Source: Flavobacterium sp. (lineage in GTDB: Bacteria > Bacteroidota > Bacteroidia > Flavobacteriales > Flavobacteriaceae). From it: a stretch of 10,000 bases of DNA. Shown here piece by piece: positions 1 through 7,860 of the stretch. Every line of letters begins with the position of its first letter. Position 1 is the first letter of the stretch. Location of the stretch: NCBI RefSeq assembly GCF_020217025.1, contig NZ_JAIWOF010000080.1, positions 1 through 10,000 of the forward strand, in the 5' to 3' direction. The position numbers and the translations under genes are program-made. The notes under the pieces are model-generated. The model was given only the letters and a program-made list of their open reading frames with translations, was not told the DNA's origin and did no database searches.

Positions 1-25
1 CAAGTTTCAAGTTTGAAGTTTCAAG
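1..25. repeat. Short heptamer tandem repeat
   Basis: Three 7-bp units, CAAGTTT, CAAGTTT and GAAGTTT, are followed by a partial fourth (CAAG). The array may continue to the left beyond the window. It lies in the open frame of the radical SAM gene or just before its start. A gain or loss of one 7-bp unit would shift the frame if the array is coding. Confidence 0.5.
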
Positions 26-2016
26 AATTTGAACTTAATTCACAACGAATTTATTCGCTCAAAGACGATTACATCAAAACAATCGATTCCGTAATCGCTT
101 TTCTTCAAGGAAAGAATCCATCTTTAGCACGTCAAATTTGTTCAGGAAATTTTCTTCCAGAAGCTTCTCGTTTTGATCAATTAGACGATATGGAATTTGC
201 CTTTGGTTCGATGGGAATGCAAGATAAAGCGAAACATTTGGCTACTTTATATCTTGAAGATTTATCCGATTTTATTGTGGAGTGTGTCGATGAAAATTTC
301 GGTTTTAGTCGCTATGCAGAACGTTTGGGTAGAAGCGCTAATTCTTTTGATGAATTATACCAATATTTACAACAAGAGTTGACTTTTATCGACAAAATCA
401 CCATCAAAATTCTGAAAGAAAGAATTGATGAAGTTCGGCCAAAATTGGTTTGTTTTTCGGTTCCATTTCCTGGTAATTTATATAGCGCTTTCCGTTGTGC
501 TCAATTCATAAAAGCCAATTTTCCGAACATAAAAACAGCAATGGGTGGCGGTTTTCCCAATACAGAACTTCGTGAATTAAAAGACAAACGCGTTTTTGAG
601 TTCTTCGATTTTATTACGTTAGATGATGGAGAATTACCTGTTGAATTAGTTTACGATTTTGTCACATCGAGCGAAGTCGAGATGCCTTTAAAACGAACTT
701 TTCTCTTAGAAAATAACCAAGTCATTTACAAGAACAATTCCACTCGCCACGATTACAAACAAAGTGAAGTAGGAACTCCAGATTATTCCGATTTATTGTT
801 AAATAAATATATTTCCGTAATCGAAGTAGCGAATCCCATGCACAGTTTATGGAGCGATGGTCGTTGGAACAAACTCACCATGGCGCACGGTTGTTATTGG
901 GGAAAATGTACGTTTTGCGATATTTCTCTCGATTATATTAAGTTGTACGAACCCATCGCTGCCAAAATTTTGGTCGACCGAATGGAAGAATTAATCGCTC
1001 AAACAGGCGAAAACGGATTCCATTTTGTAGATGAAGCAGCACCGCCAGCTCTAATGCGCGAAGTCGCTTTGGAAATCATCAAACGAAAATTAGTGGTCAC
1101 TTGGTGGACGAACATTCGTTTTGAGAAAAGTTTTACGGCTGATTTGTGTTTGTTGTTGAAAGAATCAGGTTGTATTGCGGTTTCTGGTGGATTGGAAGTG
1201 GCTTCGGATCGACTTTTAGAGCTAATAAAAAAAGGAGTAACAGTCGAACAAGTAGCACAAGTAACCCGAAATTTCACCGAATCTGGAATTATGGTGCATG
1301 CCTATTTGATGTACGGCTATCCCACACAAACGATTCAAGAAACGGTGGATAGTTTGGAAATGGTACGTCAATTGTTTGAATTGGGTGTTTTGCAAAGTGG
1401 TTTTTGGCATCAATTTGCCATGACAGCACATTCACCTGTGGGAATGTTTCCTGAAGAATTCGGAGTAATTCCAGATCAAAATGAAATTATGTTTGCCAAT
1501 AACGACATCAATTTCAAAGATAAAACGGGAATCAATCACGATAAATTCAGCTTCGGATTAAAAAAATCGTTATTCAATTACATGCACGGAATTTGTTTTG
1601 ATTACGATTTACAAGATTGGTTCGATTTCAAAATTCCAAAAACAAAAATCCCTTCTGATTTTATTTATAATTGCTTGGAAAAAGAACAGAATTTCTCAGT
1701 AAAACCAAATGCTAAAATCGTTTGGATAGGAGGAAAACCTCAAACCGAAATCTTCACCAAATCGAAAAAAGGAAATTCTTGGGAAATGATGAAATTAACG
1801 TTTCACAATAAAACGCAATCCTACGATATTTCTCTAAATGCCGAAGAGGGAAAATGGTTAGTGAAAACTCTTGAAGAAATTTCATTTCATATAAATAACA
1901 AAACAACTTTTTCTCAATTGAAATCAGATTTTGAACAACAATTTGATGATTTTGAATTATTTTGGTTTAGTAAACCTGTTCAAGTCTTGAGAAATACTTC
2001 TTTGTTGGTTTTGTAA
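1..2016 (+). CDS. B12-binding-domain radical SAM protein (5' partial)
   Basis: The reading frame is open to the left edge. The only start inside the window is a TTG at 13 within a short repeat, and the first ATG is near codon 60, so I treat the gene as 5' truncated. Numbered from the TTG, residues ~140-215 form an alpha/beta stretch like a cobalamin-binding (Rossmann) domain: LVCFSVPFPGNLYSAFRCAQ, then GGGFPN and TLDDGE. A radical SAM core follows from ~286, with C294, C299 and C302 in HGCYWGKCTFCD, then FVDEAAPP, SGGLEVASDRLLELIKKG and YLMYGYPTQT. Residues after ~480 form a C-terminal region I do not recognise. The family uses a 4Fe-4S cluster and S-adenosylmethionine for radical chemistry, often methylation or rearrangement. 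The substrate cannot be told from sequence or neighbours. The Cys spacing is CX4CX2C rather than CX3CX2C. The usual first strand of a B12 domain is not seen, consistent with missing N-terminal residues. Confidence 0.85.
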   Translation, partial: QVSSLKFQEFELNSQRIYSLKDDYIKTIDSVIAFLQGKNPSLARQICSGNFLPEASRFDQLDDMEFAFGSMGMQDKAKHLATLYLEDLSDFIVECVDENFGFSRYAERLGRSANSFDELYQYLQQELTFIDKITIKILKERIDEVRPKLVCFSVPFPGNLYSAFRCAQFIKANFPNIKTAMGGGFPNTELRELKDKRVFEFFDFITLDDGELPVELVYDFVTSSEVEMPLKRTFLLENNQVIYKNNSTRHDYKQSEVGTPDYSDLLLNKYISVIEVANPMHSLWSDGRWNKLTMAHGCYWGKCTFCDISLDYIKLYEPIAAKILVDRMEELIAQTGENGFHFVDEAAPPALMREVALEIIKRKLVVTWWTNIRFEKSFTADLCLLLKESGCIAVSGGLEVASDRLLELIKKGVTVEQVAQVTRNFTESGIMVHAYLMYGYPTQTIQETVDSLEMVRQLFELGVLQSGFWHQFAMTAHSPVGMFPEEFGVIPDQNEIMFANNDINFKDKTGINHDKFSFGLKKSLFNYMHGICFDYDLQDWFDFKIPKTKIPSDFIYNCLEKEQNFSVKPNAKIVWIGGKPQTEIFTKSKKGNSWEMMKLTFHNKTQSYDISLNAEEGKWLVKTLEEISFHINNKTTFSQLKSDFEQQFDDFELFWFSKPVQVLRNTSLLVL

Positions 2017-2035
2017 AATCTATGTCCATATAGTG

Positions 2036-2057
2036 TTACTTTATTGGTGAAAAGTAA
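2036..2057 (+). terminator. Weak hairpin after the radical SAM gene
   Basis: TTACTTT (2036-2042) pairs perfectly with AAAGTAA (2051-2057) around an 8-nt loop, 20 nt after the stop codon, and is followed by ATTTTATTG. The stem is short and has one G-C pair, so it could be chance in AT-rich DNA. The 88-bp gap up to the kinase gene shows no clear promoter. A TAAATTTA at 2078-2085 resembles the Bacteroidota -7 box but has no well-spaced upstream TTG. Confidence 0.2.
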
Positions 2058-2104
2058 ATTTTATTGAAAAAAAATTATAAATTTAACATCTAATAAATGT
2101 TGGT

Positions 2105-4213
2105 ATGAAGTTTTTTTTCTCTAAAAATGTTGATTCTACCTATACAAAAGTAATCAGCTTACTTTCTCTAATGTCTTTTGGATTGTTAGTTTTAGTGGGT
2201 TCTTTGTACTATTACATGAAGGTACAAGAAAAAGAAATCTATGATTCTAGTAATAAAGTTTATAAAAACGAAATCACATCTTTATTAAAATTAAACACGG
2301 AAAATTACACTTCATTGGTTGTTGATGTGACTTATTGGGATGAATTTGTAGATTTCATGACTACAAAAGATGTCAAGTGGTTTAATACTTCGGTTGCTAA
2401 TATTTTAGATACTTATAAGGTTGAATATGTTTGTGTTTATGATACTAAAGGCACATTTTTGACCAAAGTTTCAACTCCCAAAATAAAAACAGTAGACTTC
2501 ATTCCCAAAGAAGTAATTACACGATTATTAACTAAAAAAGTAAATCGATTTTATTTGAAAATTCCAGAAGGTGTTGTGGAGGTTTATGCTGCAACAATTC
2601 ATCCATCTGATGATCCTTATAAAAACAAAACAAAACCGTCGGGTTGTTTTTTCATGGTGAGATTATTGGATAACGAGTACTTTGCCAATTTTGAAAAAAT
2701 AAGTACTTCAAATATTGAATTTTTCAAACAACCAGAAGAGAAATCAAAAGCAGTATATTTTATTATGCCTTTGAAAGATTATAACGATAAAATCATTCAG
2801 CAACTTATTTATAAAAGAGCGTATAACATTGATTTTTGGATAACAAAATTCATCTTAATTGTCATAACGATTGCCATAATTTTATCATGGATGGTTTATT
2901 ATTATTATGCAAATCGATGGTCTAAACTTCCATTGAGTTTTATCAAAAAAATATTAAAAACAGGTGATTCAAATGCAATTCAATCCCTAAAAAGTATTAA
3001 AGGCGAATTTCGATACATCGGAAAATTGTTTGAAGAGAATCAAATAAAAGCTAAAGAATTAGAAATTGCTAAAAATAAAGCCGAAGAAAGTGATAAATTA
3101 AAATCAGCCTTTTTAATGAATTTATCGCATGAAATTAGAACTCCGATGAACGCTATTTTAGGTTTTTCAGATTTGCTTTCTCATCAGAATTTATCAGAAG
3201 AAGATAGAAATGAATATATAAAAGTAATTCAGCAAAGCGGAAATAATCTTCTGGAAATAATTGATGACTTAGTTGAAATGTCCAAAATTGATTCGCAAAT
3301 TATTAAACCTAATTTACAAGCGTTTGATTTAGATGAGTTGGTTGATCAATTATTTGCGTCATACGAAAAACTCTACAGCAATGATAAAGTAGTTTTTAAA
3401 TTAACTAGACCAAGCCAGAAAATAGCTAATAATATTGTTTCTGATAAAGTAAAACTAGGCGAAGTCATTACGAATTTACTAAATAACGCTTATAAGTTTA
3501 CCGAAGAAGGTTTTATTATTTTAGATTATACTTTGGATGAAAAAAATAATTCGATATCTTTTAGTGTTAAAGACTCAGGCATTGGAATTCCAACTGATTT
3601 TCAAGAAAATATTTTTAAAAGGTTTAGTAAAATCAATGCCAAAGGAATTTCCGCTAATGAAGGACTCGGACTAGGTTTAGCCATTTCAAAAGCCTATGTT
3701 GAAATGTTGGGTGGTCAAATAAGTTTTAATTCGCAAGAAGGTGTTGGTTCAACTTTTTATTTTTCAATTCCATTAGAATATTCTGGTGATGAATTTATTG
3801 AAACTAAAGAATTGTCAAATGATAATCAACTTTTAGATTTAGGAAATAATGAAATCATTTTAATTGCTGAAGATGATAATATTAATTATTTACTAATTGA
3901 AAAAATGGTAAAAAGTTTCAATTTTAAAGTAATTCGTGCAAAAGATGGAGTAGAAGCAGTAGAATTCTGTAAAAAAAATAAAGAGATTGATTTGGTGCTT
4001 ATGGATATAAAAATGCCTAATTTAAATGGTTACGAAGCTTTTACTGAAATCCGAAAATTTAATCCTGTAATTCCAATCATAGCTCAAACTTCTTACACTT
4101 TTGAAGACGAAATCAATAAAATTAAAGAATTAGGTTTCACCGATTTTATTTCAAAACCAATTGAAAAAGAGCGATTATTCGAATTAATTAAACTATACTT
4201 AAAAAGAAAATAA
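2105..4213 (+). CDS. CHASE4-type hybrid sensor histidine kinase/response regulator
   Basis: This 702-residue inner-membrane kinase has helices at about 15-38 and 244-269 that frame a ~200-residue periplasmic sensor. The sensor segment TYWDEFVDFMTTKDVKWFN (76-94) has the look of a CHASE4 domain, whose ligands are largely unknown. After the second helix, a probable coiled linker (~306-338) leads to the HisKA motif NLSHEIRTPMNAILGFSDLL, with phospho-accepting H342. The ATPase domain shows its N box (N457, N461), DSGIGIP (490-496), GLGLGLAI (520-527) and GSTFYFSIP. A receiver domain (~583-702) has acidic residues E589, D590 and D591, phospho-acceptor D634 in LMDIKMP, T662 and K684 in SKP. All catalytic residues are present, so it should be active. 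It should autophosphorylate on His and relay to its own Asp, then probably to a phosphotransfer protein or regulator encoded elsewhere. No output domain or partner gene is adjacent. The ATG at 2105 gives a sensible start just before the first helix. Base composition is more AT-rich than in the carboxylase genes. Confidence 0.93.
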   Translation: MKFFFSKNVDSTYTKVISLLSLMSFGLLVLVGSLYYYMKVQEKEIYDSSNKVYKNEITSLLKLNTENYTSLVVDVTYWDEFVDFMTTKDVKWFNTSVANILDTYKVEYVCVYDTKGTFLTKVSTPKIKTVDFIPKEVITRLLTKKVNRFYLKIPEGVVEVYAATIHPSDDPYKNKTKPSGCFFMVRLLDNEYFANFEKISTSNIEFFKQPEEKSKAVYFIMPLKDYNDKIIQQLIYKRAYNIDFWITKFILIVITIAIILSWMVYYYYANRWSKLPLSFIKKILKTGDSNAIQSLKSIKGEFRYIGKLFEENQIKAKELEIAKNKAEESDKLKSAFLMNLSHEIRTPMNAILGFSDLLSHQNLSEEDRNEYIKVIQQSGNNLLEIIDDLVEMSKIDSQIIKPNLQAFDLDELVDQLFASYEKLYSNDKVVFKLTRPSQKIANNIVSDKVKLGEVITNLLNNAYKFTEEGFIILDYTLDEKNNSISFSVKDSGIGIPTDFQENIFKRFSKINAKGISANEGLGLGLAISKAYVEMLGGQISFNSQEGVGSTFYFSIPLEYSGDEFIETKELSNDNQLLDLGNNEIILIAEDDNINYLLIEKMVKSFNFKVIRAKDGVEAVEFCKKNKEIDLVLMDIKMPNLNGYEAFTEIRKFNPVIPIIAQTSYTFEDEINKIKELGFTDFISKPIEKERLFELIKLYLKRK

Positions 4214-4227
4214 CTATACTTATTTTC
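4206..4227 (+). terminator. AT-rich hairpin at the end of the kinase gene
   Basis: GAAAATAA (4206-4213, containing the TAA stop) pairs with TTATTTTC (4220-4227) around the loop CTATAC. It has eight perfect pairs but only one G-C, and no T-run follows. It may help end kinase transcription before the carboxylase promoter, but the predicted stability is low. Confidence 0.25.
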
Positions 4228-4234
4228 CAAATTT

Positions 4235-4303
4235 TATGAGATTTAGCATTTACAAAAACGATTTCTTTTCGTAAGTTTACGTCCACTAAAAAAAAATCTC
4301 ATA
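4235..4303. repeat. 10-bp inverted repeat ending on the carrier-protein start codon
   Basis: TATGAGATTT (4235-4244) is the exact reverse complement of AAATCTCATA (4294-4303), with a 49-nt spacer. The right arm ends on the A of the ATG, and the same spot forms the palindrome CTCATATGAG (4298-4307). The candidate promoter lies inside the spacer, so only transcripts reading through from upstream would contain both arms. Confidence 0.4.
4249..4279 (+). promoter_or_regulatory. Candidate flavobacterial promoter for the carboxylase operon
   Basis: TTTA at 4249-4252 and TAAGTTTA at 4272-4279 are separated by 19 nt. This matches the Bacteroidota sigma-A pattern (TTTG, about 19 nt, TAnnTTTG) apart from the last base of each box, and TTTTCG precedes the -7 box. 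Transcription would start near 4285-4287, giving a leader of about 17 nt to the ATG at 4303. Assigned by pattern only. Confidence 0.42.
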
Positions 4304-4788
4304 TGAGCACAAATTATAAACTTTTAGTAAACAATGCTGCTTCTTTTGAAGTTACTGAAAATAGTCTTCAAAATTTAGATGCCGTAAAGGTAGAAGAAGC
4401 AAAATTTCATGTACTAAAAGACAACAAACCTTACAAAGCTGAAATTGTTTCGGCTGATTTTCTTTCCAAAAAATATACCGTAAAAGTTAACAACAATACT
4501 TATGAAGTGGCGATTTCTGGTGCTATTGATGAGTTAATCAAAAGCATGGGAATTGAGCGCGGAAGAACTAAACTTGTTAATGCGATCAAGGCGCCAATGC
4601 CAGGTTTGATTTTAGAAATCAACGTTTCGGTTGGACAAGAAGTAAAAGAAAACGATCCTTTATTGATTTTGGAAGCTATGAAAATGGAAAACTGTTTCCT
4701 TTCACCAAGAGATGGAGTTATCAAATCAATTGCAGTTGAAAAAGGAAATGCAGTAGATAAAGGACAATTGTTAATTGAATTCGAATAA
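4303..4788 (+). CDS. Acyl-CoA carboxylase biotin carboxyl carrier protein
   Basis: This 161-residue cytoplasmic subunit carries covalent biotin and shuttles carboxybiotin between the biotin carboxylase and carboxyltransferase encoded next to it. The C-terminal lipoyl/biotinyl domain (~92-161) begins with KAPMPG and has the biotinylation motif EAMKMEN, with K127 as the attachment site. It ends in a typical GNAVDKGQLLIEFE strand. The N-terminal ~90 residues are unlike the Ala/Pro linker of E. coli AccB. They look like beta strands (YKAEIV, KYTVKVNNNTYEVAI) similar in style to the region that joins the carboxylase and carrier domains in fused propionyl-CoA carboxylase alpha subunits. The ATG at 4303 follows an A-rich leader with no Shine-Dalgarno sequence. 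The stop codon is one base before the ATG of the biotin carboxylase gene, which suggests translational coupling. I leave the symbol blank because this is not a classical AccB. Confidence 0.92.
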   Translation: MSTNYKLLVNNAASFEVTENSLQNLDAVKVEEAKFHVLKDNKPYKAEIVSADFLSKKYTVKVNNNTYEVAISGAIDELIKSMGIERGRTKLVNAIKAPMPGLILEINVSVGQEVKENDPLLILEAMKMENCFLSPRDGVIKSIAVEKGNAVDKGQLLIEFE

Positions 4789-4789
4789 G

Positions 4790-6238
4790 ATGAAAGAAAT
4801 TAAGAAAATATTAGTTGCCAATCGTGGTGAAATTGCTATCCGAGTAATGAAAACTGCGAAAAAAATGGGAATCAAAACGGTGGCGGTTTATTCGTCTGCC
4901 GATAGAAATGCATTACACGTTAAATATGCTGATGAAGCAGTTTTAATTGGAGAAGCAGCGTCAAGTCAATCGTATTTACGTGGCGATAAAATCATCGAAG
5001 TTTGTAAAGAATTAGGAGTTGATGCGGTGCATCCAGGTTATGGATTTTTGAGTGAAAACTCATCTTTTGCAGAAGCTTGTGAAAAAAATAACATCATTTT
5101 CATCGGACCAAAATCTAAAGCAATTGAAATGATGGGAAGTAAGTTAGCAGCAAAAGAAGCTGTGAAACATTACAATATTCCAATGGTTCCAGGAACAGAA
5201 GATGCAATCACCGATATCGAAGCTGCAAAGAAAATTGCTACAGAAATTGGTTTTCCAATTCTAATCAAAGCATCAGCTGGTGGTGGAGGAAAAGGAATGC
5301 GTGTGGTGGAAAAAGCAGAAGATTTCGTTTCTCAGATGGATAGAGCTATTTCGGAAGCAACAAATGCTTTTGGAGATGGTTCCGTTTTCATTGAAAAATA
5401 TGTTACGAAACCACGTCACATCGAAATTCAAGTAATGGCGGACAGTCATGGAAATATTGTCTATGTTTTCGAAAGAGAATGTAGTATCCAACGTCGTCAC
5501 CAAAAAGTAGTAGAAGAAGCACCATCTGCAATTTTGACTCCAGAAAAGCGTAAAGAAATGGGTGAAGCTGCGGTAAAAGTAGCTAAAGCTTGTGATTATT
5601 TAGGAGCAGGAACTGTTGAGTTTTTGATGGATGCTGACCATAATTTCTACTTCTTAGAAATGAATACTCGTTTGCAAGTTGAACACCCAGTTTCCGAATT
5701 AATTTCAGGATTGGACTTAGTGGAATTGCAAATTCGCGTAGCTCGTGGTGAAGCTTTGCCAATGAAACAAGAAGATTTACAAATCAAAGGTCACGCTATG
5801 GAACTTCGTGTGTATGCCGAAGATCCAATGAATGATTTCTTGCCAAACGTAGGTTTCTTAAGTACTTATAAATTGCCTGAAGGCGAAGGAATTCGAGTAG
5901 ATAACGGAATCGAAGAAGGAATGGATGTGCCAATTTATTACGATCCAATGCTTTCAAAATTGATTACCTACGGAAATACGCGTGAGGAATCTATTGAATT
6001 GATGATTAAAGCGATTGATAATTATTTGGTGGAAGGTGTTCACACTACGTTACCTTTTGGGAAATTTGTTATGGAGCACGAAGCGTTCCGTTCAGGAGAT
6101 TTTGATACAGGATTTGTGAAAGCGTATTACGATGCTGAAAAACTAAAATCAAAATTAGATACCGAAGCCGAAATCGCAGCCATGATTGCATTTCAACAAT
6201 ACGTAGAAGATCAAAAAGTACTAAGATTACCAAATTAA
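4790..6238 (+). CDS. accC: Biotin carboxylase subunit of acyl-CoA carboxylase
   Basis: This 482-residue enzyme uses ATP and bicarbonate to carboxylate the biotin on the carrier protein encoded just upstream. I chose the ATG at 4790 because it gives the standard start MKEIKKILVANRGEIA; a TTG at 4775 would add five residues overlapping the previous gene. The N-terminal domain has HPGYGFLSEN (81-90). The ATP-grasp domain has K118, K160, the Gly-rich loop ASAGGGGKGM (161-170), H210, E277 and E290. The catalytic segment EMNTRLQVEHP (290-300) includes N292, R294 and E298, and R340 follows; these correspond by eye to the known E. coli AccC active-site residues. It is complete. It extends about 33 residues beyond E. 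coli AccC (449 aa), ending in a helical-looking EIAAMIAFQQYVEDQKVL tail. It is one nucleotide from the carrier gene and 43 nt before the carboxyltransferase gene. Because it serves the neighbouring acyl-CoA enzyme, it may not be the fatty-acid-synthesis AccC of this organism. Confidence 0.95.
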   Translation: MKEIKKILVANRGEIAIRVMKTAKKMGIKTVAVYSSADRNALHVKYADEAVLIGEAASSQSYLRGDKIIEVCKELGVDAVHPGYGFLSENSSFAEACEKNNIIFIGPKSKAIEMMGSKLAAKEAVKHYNIPMVPGTEDAITDIEAAKKIATEIGFPILIKASAGGGGKGMRVVEKAEDFVSQMDRAISEATNAFGDGSVFIEKYVTKPRHIEIQVMADSHGNIVYVFERECSIQRRHQKVVEEAPSAILTPEKRKEMGEAAVKVAKACDYLGAGTVEFLMDADHNFYFLEMNTRLQVEHPVSELISGLDLVELQIRVARGEALPMKQEDLQIKGHAMELRVYAEDPMNDFLPNVGFLSTYKLPEGEGIRVDNGIEEGMDVPIYYDPMLSKLITYGNTREESIELMIKAIDNYLVEGVHTTLPFGKFVMEHEAFRSGDFDTGFVKAYYDAEKLKSKLDTEAEIAAMIAFQQYVEDQKVLRLPN

Positions 6239-6275
6239 TTGGTACATCGACAAATTGTCTAATTGACTCATTGAA
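6236..6275. repeat. Degenerate 8-bp periodic repeat between accC and pccB
   Basis: Five consecutive 8-mers read TAATTGGT, ACATCGAC, AAATTGTC, TAATTGAC and TCATTGAA, approximating NNATTGNC. The array starts on the accC stop codon and ends six bases before the pccB ATG. It fills essentially the whole gap within the operon and leaves no obvious room for a promoter. Confidence 0.45.
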
Positions 6276-6281
6276 AGAAAA

Positions 6282-7823
6282 ATGGAAGATAAAATCAAAA
6301 TATTAAACGATAAAATTGCTTTAGCCAAATTAGGTGGAGGCGAAAAAAGAATAGCAGCACTTCACGCTAAAAAAAGATTAACAGCAAGAGAACGTGTCGA
6401 ATATTTATTAGACGAAGGTTCGTTTGAAGAAATCGGAATGTTAGTTACACACCGTACTACTGATTTTGGAATGGAAAAAGAAATTATCTATGGTGATGGA
6501 GTTGTAACCGGTTACGGAACCATCAACGGAAGATTGGTATATGTTTTTGCACAAGATTTCACGGTTTTCGGAGGTTCATTATCAGAAACCCATGCTGAGA
6601 AAATCTGTAAAGTAATGGATATGGCAGTGAAGAATGGCGCTCCAATGATTGGATTAAATGATTCTGGTGGAGCGCGTATTCAGGAAGGTGTTCGTTCGCT
6701 TGGTGGTTATGCGGATATTTTCTACAGAAATGTTCAAGCTTCTGGAGTAATCCCTCAAATCTCAGCTATTATGGGGCCATGTGCTGGTGGAGCCGTTTAT
6801 TCTCCAGCTATGACCGATTTTACCATGATGGTAGAAAACAATAGTTATATGTTCGTAACTGGACCAAACGTTGTAAAAACTGTAACAAATGAAGAAGTAA
6901 CTTCTGAAGAATTAGGTGGAGCGGCTACTCATGCCTCAAAATCGGGAGTTTGTCATATTACCTCTCCAAATGGTGTAGAATGTTTGGAAGATATTAAACG
7001 ATTGTTGAGTTTTATTCCTCAAAATAATAGAGAAACTACGCCAAAATTGCCTTATGAATTTCAAGATGAGGTTCGCGAAAAATTAGATACACTTGTGCCT
7101 GATAGCGCGAACAAACCTTATGATATGCACGAAGTAATCAGCGGAATTATCGATGAAGATTCGTTCTTTGAAATTCACAAAGATTTTGCTGAAAATATTA
7201 TTGTAGGTTTCGCTCGTTTAGGCGGAAGAAGTATCGGAATTGTTGCCAACCAACCAATGGTTTTAGCAGGTTGTTTGGATGTAAACAGTTCGATTAAAGC
7301 GGCAAGATTTGTTCGTTTTTGCGATTGCTTCAATATTCCTTTATTAGTATTAGAAGACGTACCAGGATTCTTACCAGGAACGGATCAAGAATGGAACGGA
7401 ATCATCACACACGGAGCAAAATTATTATACGCATTTAGTGAAGCTACAGTTCCAAGAGTTACTGTAATTACTCGTAAAGCGTATGGTGGAGCTTATGACG
7501 TAATGAATTCAAAACACATTGGTGCTGATATGAATTTTGCTTGGCCAAGTGCAGAAATCGCGGTAATGGGAGCAAAAGGAGCTTCAGAAATTATCTTCAA
7601 AAAAGAAATTAGCGAAGCTGCTGATCCAGTAGCTAAATTAGCAGAGAAAGAAGCGGAATATGCTGAGTTATTTGCTAATCCTTACACAGCAGCCCAACGT
7701 GGTTTTATAGACGAAGTAATTTTACCAAGAGATACACGAAGAAAATTGATAAAAGCGTTTAGCATGTTAGAAAACAAAGTGGTCGACACACCAAAACGCA
7801 AACATGGAAATATTCCTTTGTAA
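6282..7823 (+). CDS. pccB: Acyl-CoA (probably propionyl-CoA) carboxylase carboxyltransferase subunit
   Basis: This 513-residue, full-length beta subunit has two crotonase-fold halves. It moves CO2 from carboxybiotin to an acyl-CoA. The N-terminal half opens with [20 protein letters not shown] (18-37) and has the acyl-CoA and oxyanion segment [17 protein letters not shown] (164-180), then GPNVVK and [15 protein letters not shown]. The C-terminal half has [14 protein letters not shown] (357-370), [14 protein letters not shown] (399-412), [14 protein letters not shown] (421-434) and the family ending [10 protein letters not shown]406 in GGAYDVM appears to be the position that, in the characterised Streptomyces PccB (Asp422), favours propionyl-CoA; this rests on memory, not an alignment. 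With propionyl-CoA the product is methylmalonyl-CoA, which feeds succinyl-CoA. A sodium-pumping methylmalonyl-CoA decarboxylase subunit looks similar, but its membrane subunits are absent and a biotin carboxylase is present. The ATG at 6282 follows an A-rich stretch. Confidence 0.93.
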   Translation: MEDKIKILNDKIALAKLGGGEKRIAALHAKKRLTARERVEYLLDEGSFEEIGMLVTHRTTDFGMEKEIIYGDGVVTGYGTINGRLVYVFAQDFTVFGGSLSETHAEKICKVMDMAVKNGAPMIGLNDSGGARIQEGVRSLGGYADIFYRNVQASGVIPQISAIMGPCAGGAVYSPAMTDFTMMVENNSYMFVTGPNVVKTVTNEEVTSEELGGAATHASKSGVCHITSPNGVECLEDIKRLLSFIPQNNRETTPKLPYEFQDEVREKLDTLVPDSANKPYDMHEVISGIIDEDSFFEIHKDFAENIIVGFARLGGRSIGIVANQPMVLAGCLDVNSSIKAARFVRFCDCFNIPLLVLEDVPGFLPGTDQEWNGIITHGAKLLYAFSEATVPRVTVITRKAYGGAYDVMNSKHIGADMNFAWPSAEIAVMGAKGASEIIFKKEISEAADPVAKLAEKEAEYAELFANPYTAAQRGFIDEVILPRDTRRKLIKAFSMLENKVVDTPKRKHGNIPL

Positions 7824-7860
7824 ATAATATTCAAATTTTATAAATGAAATCTTTAACTAG

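Noticed and set aside
999..1431. Open frames on the minus strand and in another plus frame within the radical SAM gene
   Set aside because: They lie wholly inside a well-supported coding region and show no recognisable protein features.
2064..2085. Promoter for the kinase gene (TTG plus TAAATTTA)
   Set aside because: The two boxes are only 11 nt apart, too close for the Bacteroidota sigma-A pattern, and no better-placed pair was found.
4775..4789. TTG start for accC overlapping the carrier gene
   Set aside because: The ATG at 4790 gives the conserved N-terminus and needs no overlap; the extra five residues have no family support.
6282..7823. Methylmalonyl-CoA decarboxylase sodium pump subunit
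   Set aside because: No membrane subunits are nearby, and a biotin carboxylase is encoded in the same operon, which fits a carboxylase.
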